A DNA stretch of 20,251 nt, from assembly GCA_023666975.1 (NCBI GenBank), contig JAMPAW010000058.1:1-20251 (forward strand), given 5' to 3'. This DNA is from Clostridium sp. (GTDB taxonomy: Bacteria > Bacillota_A > Clostridia > Lachnospirales > Lachnospiraceae). Each line of letters begins with the position of its first letter. Positions within the stretch are counted from its first letter, which is position 1. The notes beneath the pieces are model-generated. The model did no database searches and was not told the DNA's origin. It worked only from the letters and a program-made list of their open reading frames with translations. Below, one piece after another: positions 9,125-16,989 of the stretch. Position numbers and translations under genes: made by a program.

Positions 9125-9153
9125 TTGCATTTTTCCGTAAAATATTATACTAT
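9125..9153 (+). promoter_or_regulatory. Candidate promoter of tRNA-Leu
   Basis: TTGCAT (9125-9130) and TACTAT (9148-9153) are 17 nt apart, about 50 nt before the tRNA. The region is rich in TATA-like steps (TATTAT and TATACT also overlap), so the exact -10 is uncertain. It diverges from the aroB promoter. Confidence 0.4.
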
Positions 9154-9205
9154 ATAAAAGTCGTCTGATTCGGTTGGATTTTTTACAACCACTTTATGAG
9201 GATAT

Positions 9206-9288
9206 GCAGAAGTGGCGGAATGGCAGACGCGCTAGATTCAGGTTCTAGTGGGGTAACACCCGTGTGGGTTCAAGTCCCATCTTCTGCA
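9206..9288 (+). tRNA. tRNA-Leu (anticodon CAG)
   Basis: An 83-nt class II tRNA. The acceptor stem GCAGAAG pairs with CTTCTGC, with A9288 as discriminator base. The anticodon stem CTAGA/TCTAG encloses loop TTCAGGT, giving anticodon CAG (9239-9241), which reads CUG leucine codons. A long variable arm (TGGGGTAACACCCG) is typical of leucine tRNAs, and the T arm GTGGG-TTCAAGT-CCCAT is intact. The 3' CCA is not encoded (GGT follows the discriminator), so it must be added by the CCA-adding enzyme. Confidence 0.97.
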
Positions 9289-9291
9289 GGT

Positions 9292-9329
9292 CAAAAAACG
9301 CAAAGACTATAGTGTCTTTGCGTTTTTTG
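9292..9329. terminator. Perfect bidirectional terminator, tRNA-Leu and arsR operon
   Basis: CAAAAAACGCAAAGAC and GTCTTTGCGTTTTTTG form an uninterrupted 16-bp stem with a 6-nt loop (TATAGT). The A-run on one arm and the T-run on the other make it a Rho-independent terminator in both directions. It starts 3 nt after the tRNA (plus strand) and ends 9 nt beyond the arsR stop (minus strand). Confidence 0.92.
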
Positions 9330-9338
9330 CTTCCCGTC

Positions 9339-9704
9339 CTACTCACTGATATGCTCTAATCCCTGCTCAAAAATATGCTTAATATGCTCGTCGTCCAGCG
9401 AATAATAGACGACCTTGCCGTCTTTACGGTTTTTCACCAGTTTGGCCGTTTTCAACACCCTGAGCTGATGGGAAATCGAGGATTGGCTCATACCAAGCAG
9501 AACAGAGATATCGCACACGCACATTTCACTCTCAAACAGAGCGCAAAGGATACGCACTCTGGTCGTATCGCCAAATACCTTAAACAATTCTGCCAAATCA
9601 TATAACGTTTCTTCTTCCGGCATGAGTTTCCTCACCCTGTCCACCACATTCTGATGAATCGCATTACACTCGCATACCTCCGCATGCTGATGCTCAAGTT
9701 CCAT
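9339..9704 (-). CDS. ArsR/SmtB-family metal-sensing repressor (CadC-like)
   Basis: Winged-helix repressor of 121 aa that releases DNA on metal binding. The core HTH is DISVLLGMSQSSISHQLRVL (65-84), followed by the wing KNRKDGKVVYYSL (91-103). Two metal-site signatures are visible. One is alpha3N type: Cys11 and Cys13 in the His-rich N-terminus plus Cys62 and Cys64 in MCVCDIS, as in CadC (Cd/Pb). The other is alpha5 type at the C-terminus: Asp105-x-His107, His118 and Glu121, the SmtB/CzrA spacing (Zn). This points to a Cd/Pb/Zn sensor; the metal is inference. AGGAGG lies 7 nt before ATG. The gene follows the lipoprotein foldase gene by 23 nt and ends at the shared terminator. No metal transporter is in the window. 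Confidence 0.93.
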   Translation of the reverse strand: MELEHQHAEVCECNAIHQNVVDRVRKLMPEEETLYDLAELFKVFGDTTRVRILCALFESEMCVCDISVLLGMSQSSISHQLRVLKTAKLVKNRKDGKVVYYSLDDEHIKHIFEQGLEHISE

Positions 9705-9727
9705 ACTGCTTCCTCCTGTTTTATCGT

Positions 9728-10750
9728 CTATTCCTCAGAAAAAGGAAATCGGTTTACCAGCTCCATATCAACATCTCCCATACTGAAATGCGATTCATAT
9801 TTTTTGGCCCATTCTCCATAGACGCCGCTGAAATATTCCTTCTGCTTCTGTGCGATAATCGCTTCTTTGTTCTTTTTGGTCAGTTCCTCGTCATTTGCCT
9901 TAAACATCTTAAAAATATGGTATCCATACTCACTCTGGATTACTGCGCTAACGGCGCCGTCCGACAATTCCAAAATCCGGTCAGCTACCATTTCACCATA
10001 CTCCTCTACCAGTTCCGCCCGCGACATCGTATAGGAAGCAGAATATTGAAGATCATACTGCTGCACGATTTCATCATAGGACGCATCCTCCTCCTGGGCC
10101 AAAGTAGACAATGCCTCGTTTGCCCGCTGTAGCTGTGCCGCCTTCTTCTCGTCGGTAAATTCCTCCACTGTTCCGTCCGGTTTGGCCTCATAGCACTCAA
10201 AAACCATATCGTAAAATGTAGACATTCTCGCCTCTTCTTCGGATATCTCAAAATCATAATCAGCAATAATTTGCTTATAGACTTTTTCTGCAAGCATATT
10301 TTCTTCTATAACCTGCTGAATCAATTCCTTTGTCACCTCTGTTTCACGGATATCCTTCTCCGTCAGGCCGTTATAGAATGCCACGGCCGTGCTCTCTGCC
10401 TCCGCTTTCTCATTATCCCCTAAGGCTACCTTTAACTCTTCAGCCTGTGCAATCAGCACTTTCACCCGATTAATATCCGCAATGATATCACGAATGGTCA
10501 CATCTTTTACACTGCTCTGCCCCTCATCGGTGGTGAGCTCCAGACTCCAGATTCCGTTTCCATAACTCTTCTGATAATCCTCCGCTATCGTCTTCGCATA
10601 GATGTAATATTCTCCATAAGTCACCGTACATTTACCATACTCATATACCACCTCGGCGGCGGCTTCATTTTGCTTCTCCCCACAACCACACAAGGTCGAA
10701 ATACCAATCAACACCAATATCGCTGCAGTTATCTTTTTCCCATATCTCAT
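9728..10750 (-). CDS. PrsA/PpiC-like foldase lipoprotein
   Basis: Exported lipoprotein of 340 aa related to PrsA/SurA foldases, which help secreted proteins fold outside the membrane. The signal peptide MRYGKKITAAILVLIGIST ends in a lipobox, LCGC, with Cys23 the likely lipidated residue. A helical SurA_N-like region spans about 80-165 and a parvulin-like segment about 170-285. The end of the parvulin fold is recognisable (SEYGYHIFKMF, His278). The usual first-strand HIL motif is not: the equivalent place reads FYDMVFECYE. Prolyl isomerase activity is therefore doubtful and a chaperone role is likelier. The gene begins 2 nt after the stop of the preceding paralogue, implying translational coupling, and arsR follows. 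Confidence 0.85.
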   Translation of the reverse strand: MRYGKKITAAILVLIGISTLCGCGEKQNEAAAEVVYEYGKCTVTYGEYYIYAKTIAEDYQKSYGNGIWSLELTTDEGQSSVKDVTIRDIIADINRVKVLIAQAEELKVALGDNEKAEAESTAVAFYNGLTEKDIRETEVTKELIQQVIEENMLAEKVYKQIIADYDFEISEEEARMSTFYDMVFECYEAKPDGTVEEFTDEKKAAQLQRANEALSTLAQEEDASYDEIVQQYDLQYSASYTMSRAELVEEYGEMVADRILELSDGAVSAVIQSEYGYHIFKMFKANDEELTKKNKEAIIAQKQKEYFSGVYGEWAKKYESHFSMGDVDMELVNRFPFSEE

Positions 10751-10752
10751 GG

Positions 10753-11847
10753 CTATTCCTCCATATATCGTGTAAAATCATATAAGGAAATATTTCTCCA
10801 TGTACTGCCGTTAAATTGCGGCTGTTCTTCCACTCCCGTTTCCTCATACCATTTTATTTTTTCTTCTGCTATCTTGTCCTTCGCCAAATCTGATTTGTAA
10901 TATTCAAGAATCTGATTGGCAAGTTCTTCATTATTGACCGTAATCATCTTGATAATTGCATATGCGCTCTCAATATCCAGTACCGGACTACACTCTCCCT
11001 CTTTCAGCGAATTGGCATATTGGGAAAATGGTTCCCCAAAGCTGTCTGCCAGATTACTCTCCTCTCCGGAATATTCACCAACACCATATTTTTCTGCCGT
11101 CTTTTGAACATCAGCACCGTCAAGAAGCTCCTGATAAGCGGAATCCGCGTCTGTTTTTTGGGCTTTGATCTCTTCATCAGAAAGCATTACCGGTGTCTCA
11201 CCGTCCTCCTGCCGTTCATAATCACCATTTTCTGCCATTTTCACCTTCGGAAACAACATGATATACATCGTACAATAGTTCTGGTCTTCTATTGTTACTC
11301 CTTCGGTCACCGTATCTTCCAGCTTCCGGGCAAGATAACGCTGCCGATAGATCTCTGCCACGCGCTCCTGCGTAATTCCCAGTTCTTTTAAGACACTGCC
11401 GTTAATGCTTCCCATATACTGAACAGCATCTCTTCTAACCTCATCCTCCTCATCTTCTGTCAATTCAATTCCCCTGCTTTGGGCTGTCATATACGCCACT
11501 TTATAATCCATAATCAATTCTAATATTTCCTGCTTATAATACTCGGCAGCACCCGTACCGTCCTCTGCCGTCGTATCGGATAACGTACTGCTGGTTATTC
11601 CAAGGTTCACCACATTCTGAAGAATACACAGGTTCACCTCATCAAGATAAACCTCCTCTTTTCCGACCGTAAACACCAGCTTATTCGCAGGCTTGTCGCT
11701 CTCTCCCGACAGCTTCCAAAGACCTGCCAGCGCAAGGATAATCAACAGGACAAACGCACAAACCGTGACCGGCATTTGCCAGCGCTTGTACTCGGTCCCT
11801 TCCCCACTCTGACTATTCAATTGCCGCTTTCCCTTTTTCTCTGCCAT
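10753..11847 (-). CDS. Membrane-anchored SurA/PrsA-like foldase homologue
   Basis: Protein of 364 aa with a basic cytoplasmic N-terminus, one membrane anchor (about 26-45) and an extracytoplasmic domain. It begins like PrsA/SurA proteins (KLVFTVGKEEVYLDEVNL, 56-73), then has a helical SurA_N-like region to about 180 and a degraded parvulin-like region (about 188-302). Both parvulin signatures are altered: YCTMYIMLFP stands where A-x-HIL is expected, and ESAYAIIKMI replaces the YGYHI motif. It is probably a chaperone without isomerase activity, in a paralogous pair with the next gene 2 nt downstream. The ATG at 11847 has AAGGA 8 nt upstream. It lies 45 nt after mfd, the position where a PrsA-like gene follows mfd in many clostridia. 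Confidence 0.8.
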   Translation of the reverse strand: MAEKKGKRQLNSQSGEGTEYKRWQMPVTVCAFVLLIILALAGLWKLSGESDKPANKLVFTVGKEEVYLDEVNLCILQNVVNLGITSSTLSDTTAEDGTGAAEYYKQEILELIMDYKVAYMTAQSRGIELTEDEEDEVRRDAVQYMGSINGSVLKELGITQERVAEIYRQRYLARKLEDTVTEGVTIEDQNYCTMYIMLFPKVKMAENGDYERQEDGETPVMLSDEEIKAQKTDADSAYQELLDGADVQKTAEKYGVGEYSGEESNLADSFGEPFSQYANSLKEGECSPVLDIESAYAIIKMITVNNEELANQILEYYKSDLAKDKIAEEKIKWYEETGVEEQPQFNGSTWRNISLYDFTRYMEE

Positions 11848-11892
11848 AATGATTTCCTTATCACACGTATATACTGCTATTGTACACCAAAT

Positions 11893-14800
11893 CTACCTTT
11901 CAATCAACTCATCAATATCCGCCACAATATTCTCCAGCTCATGAAGAAAATTTTTCAGGCTCTTCTTTTCCAAATCGACGACAAAACCGGAGTTTGTTCC
12001 TGCCACCACACGGATATTATTTAAGTATTTTGTTAAAAAGGCATCGAGCTTATCCATGCTCACCTTCACGCCGGCCGCCATTTCAATATGAATCTGTTTA
12101 TTCTTATAGATAATCGAGGAAATAAATGCGGCATGGGCAAAAGCCTTAAGCTGCGCAATGGTCAGCAGGTTAATCACCTCTGCCGGCGGTTCTCCAAATC
12201 GGTCTGTCAATTCGTCCAGCATATCCTCATAGTCCTCTTTTGTCCAAACGGCAGATATCCGCTTATAAAGCTCCAGCTTGGTCATCTCATTTTTGACATA
12301 GGTAGACGGGATATAAGCATCTACCGGAAGGTCTATATTCGTGGAAAACTCCTCCTCCACTGCCTCGCCTTTCTGCCGCAGAATCGCATCGTTTAACATC
12401 TTACAATACAAATCATATCCCACCGCCGCCATATGCCCTGACTGGTCCGCCCCCAGCAGATTACCGGCACCGCGAATTTCCAAATCCCTCATGGCTATCT
12501 TATACCCTGAACCCAAATCCGTAAATTCCCGGATAGCCTTCAGGCGCTTTTCTGCAGTCTCCCTTAACATTTTATCCCGTTTATACATTAAAAATGCATA
12601 GGCCGTTTTATCCGAGCGTCCTACCCGCCCACGCAGCTGGTACAACTGTGCCAAACCGAAATTCTCCGCATCATGGATAATCATCGTATTGACGTTCGCA
12701 ATGTCCAGTCCCGTTTCAATAATCGTCGTCGTCACCAAAACGTCAATCTCCTTGTTGATAAAGGCATACATGACATCTTCCAGTTCCTTTTCCTTCATCT
12801 GCCCGTGGGCAAAGGATATCCTTACCTCCGGCATAATTTTCATCAAATCTGCCGCCACATCTGCAATCGTGTTCACCCGGTTATATACATAGTAAACCTG
12901 CCCTCCTCTGGCAAGCTCCCTGGTAATCGCCTCCTTTACCAGCTCCTGATTATATTCCAGCACATATGTCTGAATCGCTTTCCGGTCTACCGGCGGTTCT
13001 TCCAGCAGGCTCATATCCCTGATTCCAATCAGGCTCATATGGAGTGTCCGGGGAATCGGCGTTGCCGTCAGCGTCAGCACATCGACATCTTTCTTCATCT
13101 GTTTGATTTTTTCTTTGTGAGCGACCCCGAACCGCTGTTCCTCGTCAATGACCAGCAGACCCAGATTACTGTAGTCCAAATCCTTCGACAACAGCCTGTG
13201 GGTTCCGATAATAATGTCAAGCTGCCCTTTTTTCAAGTCCTCCAACGTCTTTTTCTGTTCCCTGGCAGACAAAAACCTGGATAACATTCCTATCTGAATC
13301 GGAAAATCCTGCATGCGCTCTTTAAACGTATTATAGTGCTGCTGTGCCAGAATCGTCGTCGGCACAAGATATGCCACCTGCTTACCGTCCTGTACTGCTT
13401 TAAAGGCGGCCCGGATTGCAATCTCCGTCTTACCGTATCCGACATCTCCACAAATCAGGCGGTCCATTATTTTTCTGCTCTGCATATCCGCCTTCGTATC
13501 CTCAATCGCCCTTAACTGGTCCTCCGTCTCCTCATAGGGAAACAGTTCCTCAAACTCCTTCTGCCATATTGTATCTTTAGAAAAAGCATAACCCTCTTTT
13601 GACTGGCGCACGGCATATAAATCCACCAGTTCTCTGGCAATCTCCTTGACCTGTCCCCGGACCCTGTTCTTTGTCTTTTCCCATTCCTGCCCGCCAAGCT
13701 TATTTAACTTCGGTCTTCTTCCTTCTTTTGAAGAATATTTCTGTATCAAATCAAGCTGCGATGCCAGAATAAATAATTTTGCCCCTCCGCTGTATTCAAT
13801 GGAAATATAATCCTTTGCCACCTTATCAACCTCTATCTTCTCGATGCCAAGATATATTCCCAGACCATGCCTTTCGTGCACCACATAATCTCCGACACGC
13901 AAATCGTCAAAGCTGTTGATTTTCTCTCCGGTATAAAGCGGCTTTCTCTTCTTACGCTTCTTCGTTTTCTTCTGTCCAAAAATATCCCCTTCCGTCAGTA
14001 CGACCAGCTTAATCTCCGGTACAGAAAATCCCGCTTTCAACCGCCCGTTGGTCACCATCATCTCGGACGATGCCAGTGTCCGGTTGTGGTCAGCCGAAAA
14101 GAAACAATTTACATCTTGATCCTGTAAATCCTTTGCCAGCCGTTCTCCTCGGGTTGCCGACGGCGAAAATAATAATATCCGGTAATTGTCCTTCTTCCAC
14201 ATCTTGATATCCTTCAGCAGCATATCAAAATTGTGGTGATATGTAGGCACCATTTTGGTGTCAAACATAAGCACCTTACCCGGTTCAAAGATATTGTCAT
14301 GCTGACTTAATATACTGAACAAAACGGTATCCTTTACGGCAATTCTCCCCACGATCTGCCGGTAGTCAAACAGCACATCTGCCTGTCCCGGCAGCATATA
14401 GCCCCCTTCTAAACGGCTGACCATACTCTCCCTGAATTCAAGCTGGCAGACCTCCGCCCGCGACTGAATGTGTGCCGGGTCATCTACAAAAATCACCGTG
14501 TCCTCCGGCATATAGTCAAGGAAACTCTCCAGCTGATCATAAAAATATCCGATATATCCGTCAATTCCCATGGCACTGTGAAAATATTCCAGTTCTTCCT
14601 TTAATTTTTCTACCTCTCCGTTAATCCGGGCATATTCCTCCGTCTTAAACTCGGTTTTGAGCTTCTTTGCATAGGCTTTATGCTCCTTTTCAATTTTGGC
14701 CATCCCTCTGTCAATCCTCTCCTGATGAAGAATCATCTCTGCAGCGGGATAGATTGACAGTTCTTCCATATTTTCAATACTTCTCTGGCTCTCCACATCA

Positions 14801-15408
14801 AAACTTCTTATACTGTCAATATCCTCGCCCCAAAGCTCTATGCGGTAGGGGCACTCACTACTCATCGGGAAGATATCCAAGATACCTCCCCTGACTGCAA
14901 ACTGTCCGACACCGTCTACCCAGTCATTCCGCTCATAGCCGAGCGAAACCAGACGTTTCTTCATCTCCTCCAAGTCCAGCGACTCCCCTGTCTGAACAGT
15001 GATAATATTTTTCCTAATCTCCTCTAACGGCACCACCTTGTTAAGCAGCGCATCTATCGAAACCACCACGGTTGAAATATTGTTTTCAATAATGCTCCTG
15101 ATAACCTCCATACGCTGGCGCAGTATCGTATGACCATGGATATCTGCACTGTAAAACAAAACATCTTTTGCCGGATAATAGAGGATATTCCGGTCAAAAA
15201 AACTATACTCATCTAATATTGTCTTTGCGCGGTCCTCACTGTAGGTTACAATCAGCTTTATCCTGTCATCTGCCAGACAGTCCATTGTATAATACCGGGC
15301 AAATCCGTCTGTTCCGCTGATTTCAACCGGTGTCTGCTTCTTTGCCTTAGCATGTTCATACTGTGATTTTAACTCCGAAAGCCTAAACGGCTCTCTCAAC
15401 ATCTCCAT
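11893..15408 (-). CDS. mfd: Transcription-repair coupling factor Mfd
   Basis: DNA translocase that removes RNA polymerase stalled at lesions and recruits UvrA. Length is 1171 aa from the chosen start, normal for the family. An N-terminal UvrB-like module (about 1-340) is followed by the RNA-polymerase-interacting CarD-like domain (about 502-555, YVVHERHGLGIYLGIEKI). The helicase motor has Walker A GDVGYGKT (654-661), DEEQ (755-758), TATP (781-784) and QLRGRVGR (924-931). The TRG motif RGAGNLLG is at 979-986, before the C-terminal UvrA-masking domain. I start at 15408, where GAGGAG precedes ATG by 6 nt. A longer frame opens at 15483, where its ATG overlaps the pth stop (TAATG), adding 25 residues; this is less likely but possible through coupling. 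Confidence 0.97.
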   Translation of the reverse strand: MEMLREPFRLSELKSQYEHAKAKKQTPVEISGTDGFARYYTMDCLADDRIKLIVTYSEDRAKTILDEYSFFDRNILYYPAKDVLFYSADIHGHTILRQRMEVIRSIIENNISTVVVSIDALLNKVVPLEEIRKNIITVQTGESLDLEEMKKRLVSLGYERNDWVDGVGQFAVRGGILDIFPMSSECPYRIELWGEDIDSIRSFDVESQRSIENMEELSIYPAAEMILHQERIDRGMAKIEKEHKAYAKKLKTEFKTEEYARINGEVEKLKEELEYFHSAMGIDGYIGYFYDQLESFLDYMPEDTVIFVDDPAHIQSRAEVCQLEFRESMVSRLEGGYMLPGQADVLFDYRQIVGRIAVKDTVLFSILSQHDNIFEPGKVLMFDTKMVPTYHHNFDMLLKDIKMWKKDNYRILLFSPSATRGERLAKDLQDQDVNCFFSADHNRTLASSEMMVTNGRLKAGFSVPEIKLVVLTEGDIFGQKKTKKRKKRKPLYTGEKINSFDDLRVGDYVVHERHGLGIYLGIEKIEVDKVAKDYISIEYSGGAKLFILASQLDLIQKYSSKEGRRPKLNKLGGQEWEKTKNRVRGQVKEIARELVDLYAVRQSKEGYAFSKDTIWQKEFEELFPYEETEDQLRAIEDTKADMQSRKIMDRLICGDVGYGKTEIAIRAAFKAVQDGKQVAYLVPTTILAQQHYNTFKERMQDFPIQIGMLSRFLSAREQKKTLEDLKKGQLDIIIGTHRLLSKDLDYSNLGLLVIDEEQRFGVAHKEKIKQMKKDVDVLTLTATPIPRTLHMSLIGIRDMSLLEEPPVDRKAIQTYVLEYNQELVKEAITRELARGGQVYYVYNRVNTIADVAADLMKIMPEVRISFAHGQMKEKELEDVMYAFINKEIDVLVTTTIIETGLDIANVNTMIIHDAENFGLAQLYQLRGRVGRSDKTAYAFLMYKRDKMLRETAEKRLKAIREFTDLGSGYKIAMRDLEIRGAGNLLGADQSGHMAAVGYDLYCKMLNDAILRQKGEAVEEEFSTNIDLPVDAYIPSTYVKNEMTKLELYKRISAVWTKEDYEDMLDELTDRFGEPPAEVINLLTIAQLKAFAHAAFISSIIYKNKQIHIEMAAGVKVSMDKLDAFLTKYLNNIRVVAGTNSGFVVDLEKKSLKNFLHELENIVADIDELIER

Positions 15409-15482
15409 ATTTTTCTCCTCAACATTCTTTTTACCAATAACGCTCCGCACATTTGCCGAACTGCCTGTATCTGAAAAGGACA

Positions 15483-16046
15483 TTACTTTCCATTGAACTG
15501 ATTCATTGCTTCCGGAATATTATCTGCCAAAAGCAGCTTCAACGCCTCGCAAGCCCGTTCGTACCCACGATCCATCAACTGTTGGTCCTCCGGCGAAAAT
15601 CGTGACAGCACATAGTCCACCAGTTCCATTTTCGGCGGCTTCATTCCCACGCCTATGCGAATCCTTGGAAATTCCTCCGTCCCCAGCTGGCTGATGATAT
15701 TTTTTATTCCATTGTGTCCACCGGCACTTCCCTTTTCACGAATACGCAGTCTTCCCGCATCCAAATGAATATCATCGTAAATGACAATGATATCCTCAGG
15801 AAGAATTTTGTAGTAATTTGCCACCTCTCGAATGCTTTCGCCGCTTAGGTTCATATAGGTCATCGGCTTTAACAAAATTACTGACAGTCCCTCTATCCTG
15901 CCCTTTCCGTATATTCCCTTATGCTTACTGACATCTAATGGTATATTATATTGATCAACTAACCTGTCTATCACTTCAAATCCTACATTGTGTCTCGTCT
16001 TATCATATTTTGCCGTAGGATTGCCCAAACCCACAATCAGCTTCAT
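15483..16046 (-). CDS. pth: Peptidyl-tRNA hydrolase
   Basis: Cytoplasmic esterase that releases peptides from peptidyl-tRNA dropped by ribosomes. From the chosen start it has 187 aa, the usual size. The N-terminal MKLIVGLGNPTAKYDKTRHN is diagnostic, with catalytic His19. Asn66 (MTYMNLSG), Asp92 (VIYDDIH) and Asn112 (GGHNG) match the known active-site residues. The ATG at 16046 has GAGG about 10 nt upstream and gives the canonical N-terminus. The in-frame ATG at 16085 would add 13 untypical residues and has no ribosome binding site. The gene lies 43 nt after the glmU-like gene and just before mfd, as in the Bacillus and clostridial spoVG-mfd cluster, where it is also called spoVC. Confidence 0.97.
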   Translation of the reverse strand: MKLIVGLGNPTAKYDKTRHNVGFEVIDRLVDQYNIPLDVSKHKGIYGKGRIEGLSVILLKPMTYMNLSGESIREVANYYKILPEDIIVIYDDIHLDAGRLRIREKGSAGGHNGIKNIISQLGTEEFPRIRIGVGMKPPKMELVDYVLSRFSPEDQQLMDRGYERACEALKLLLADNIPEAMNQFNGK

Positions 16047-16089
16047 AACCGGTTCCTCATTTTTCCTTTTCCAAAATGTCCACATATTA

Positions 16090-16830
16090 TCATGCCCGCT
16101 TTTTCAAAATCTCTTCCGCCTCTTTTAACTGCTCCTTGGAATTTACTCCTTTAATCTCGTCCGCATCACTAACCACCATTGCCGCAACCTCTCCCATTCC
16201 CTGAGACTTCACAATCTCAATGGTATCCGTCAGATAGTATTCGCTCTGTGCATTGTTATTCGTAATCATCGAGAGTGCCTTGCTTAAGACCGCTGAATCA
16301 AACAGATACATACCGGAATTAATCTCATCTACCCTCTGCTCCTCCAGCGTCGCATCCTTTTGCTCCACAATCTTGACAAACTTGCCCCAATTATCTTTAA
16401 TGATACGTCCATACCCTGTGGGGTCATCTACTCTTGCGGTCAATACCGTGACTGCATTTTTGTCGGAAAGATGTGTTTCCACTAATCGCTTTAATGTATG
16501 GCCCGTAATCAGCGGCGTATCTCCGCAAAGCACCATGGTAAGTCCCTCCTCGCCGATAAAGTCCTGTGCACACTTTACGGCATGGCCGGTTCCCAGCTGT
16601 TCCTTTTGCAGTACATATTGCACCTTATCCCCTACAGCCTCCTTTACCAGTTCTGCCTTATGCCCTACTACCAGACAAATATCGGAAGCCTCCGCACCGG
16701 CCTCCATTGCCGCCTCTATCGAATAACTAACCATTGGTTTTCCCAACACCTCATGAATAACTTTGGGCAGCTCCGATTTCATTCTGGTTCCCTTTCCCGC
16801 TGCCAATATCACGGCTTTAATCTTTTCCAT
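16090..16830 (-). CDS. glmU: GlmU-type N-acetylglucosamine-1-phosphate uridylyltransferase, single domain
   Basis: Nucleotidyltransferase that by homology makes UDP-GlcNAc from UTP and GlcNAc-1-phosphate for peptidoglycan. All uridylyltransferase motifs are present: LAAGKGTRMKS (9-19), QLGTGHA (78-84), CGDTPL (102-107), GYGR (139-142), EQKDA (156-160), INSG (170-173), YYLTD (198-202) and GVN (228-230). It ends at 246 aa with TGA followed at once by TAA, just where the left-handed beta-helix acetyltransferase half (about 200 more residues) begins in standard GlmU. No remnant of that half follows before pth. I start at the ATG at 16830, with GGAGG 10 nt upstream; a TTG at 16839 is too close to that site. 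The position after spoVG supports glmU identity (Bacillus gcaD). Confidence 0.9.
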   Translation of the reverse strand: MEKIKAVILAAGKGTRMKSELPKVIHEVLGKPMVSYSIEAAMEAGAEASDICLVVGHKAELVKEAVGDKVQYVLQKEQLGTGHAVKCAQDFIGEEGLTMVLCGDTPLITGHTLKRLVETHLSDKNAVTVLTARVDDPTGYGRIIKDNWGKFVKIVEQKDATLEEQRVDEINSGMYLFDSAVLSKALSMITNNNAQSEYYLTDTIEIVKSQGMGEVAAMVVSDADEIKGVNSKEQLKEAEEILKKRA

Positions 16831-16883
16831 TATATTCAATCCTCCAATCTGCTACAGTTAAGTAATCGCAAATGTCTATTAGT

Positions 16884-16911
16884 ATTTTATCCTTTTATCA
16901 AAATAATTCAA
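16884..16911 (-). promoter_or_regulatory. Promoter of the glmU-pth-mfd operon
   Basis: On the minus strand TTGAAT (16911-16906) and TAAAAT (16889-16884) are 16 nt apart, about 53 nt upstream of the glmU start codon. It sits just past the spoVG terminator, so the operon can be transcribed independently of spoVG. Confidence 0.6.
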
Positions 16912-16935
16912 GACATTATTTCCTCACATGAGAAA

Positions 16936-16966
16936 ATAAGCCGAAGATTCTTCATCTCCGGCTTAT
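16936..16966 (-). terminator. Terminator of spoVG
   Basis: On the minus strand ATAAGCCGGAGAT and ATCTTCGGCTTAT form a 13-bp stem with one G-U pair and a 5-nt loop, followed by TTTTCTC. It lies 23 nt after the spoVG stop. On the plus strand the same position is an A-C mismatch, so the hairpin is better suited to minus-strand transcripts. Confidence 0.85.
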
Positions 16967-16989
16967 ACAGCATTTATTAATCATGTATC

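Noticed and set aside
9206..9288. tRNA-Leu as an integration site for a mobile element
   Set aside because: No integrase gene and no obvious repeat of the tRNA 3' end in the window; both flanks are housekeeping genes.
12673..13284. A 203-codon open frame on the plus strand inside mfd, and similar plus-strand frames opposite other genes
   Set aside because: It lies wholly opposite the highly conserved Mfd helicase region, its product has no recognisable domain, and it has no convincing ribosome binding site. It is a by-product of codon use on the other strand.
15409..15483. Extended N-terminus of Mfd starting at the TAATG overlap with pth
   Set aside because: The 25 extra residues look unlike Mfd N-termini, and a strong ribosome binding site precedes the ATG at 15408. 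Coupled initiation at 15483 cannot be fully excluded.
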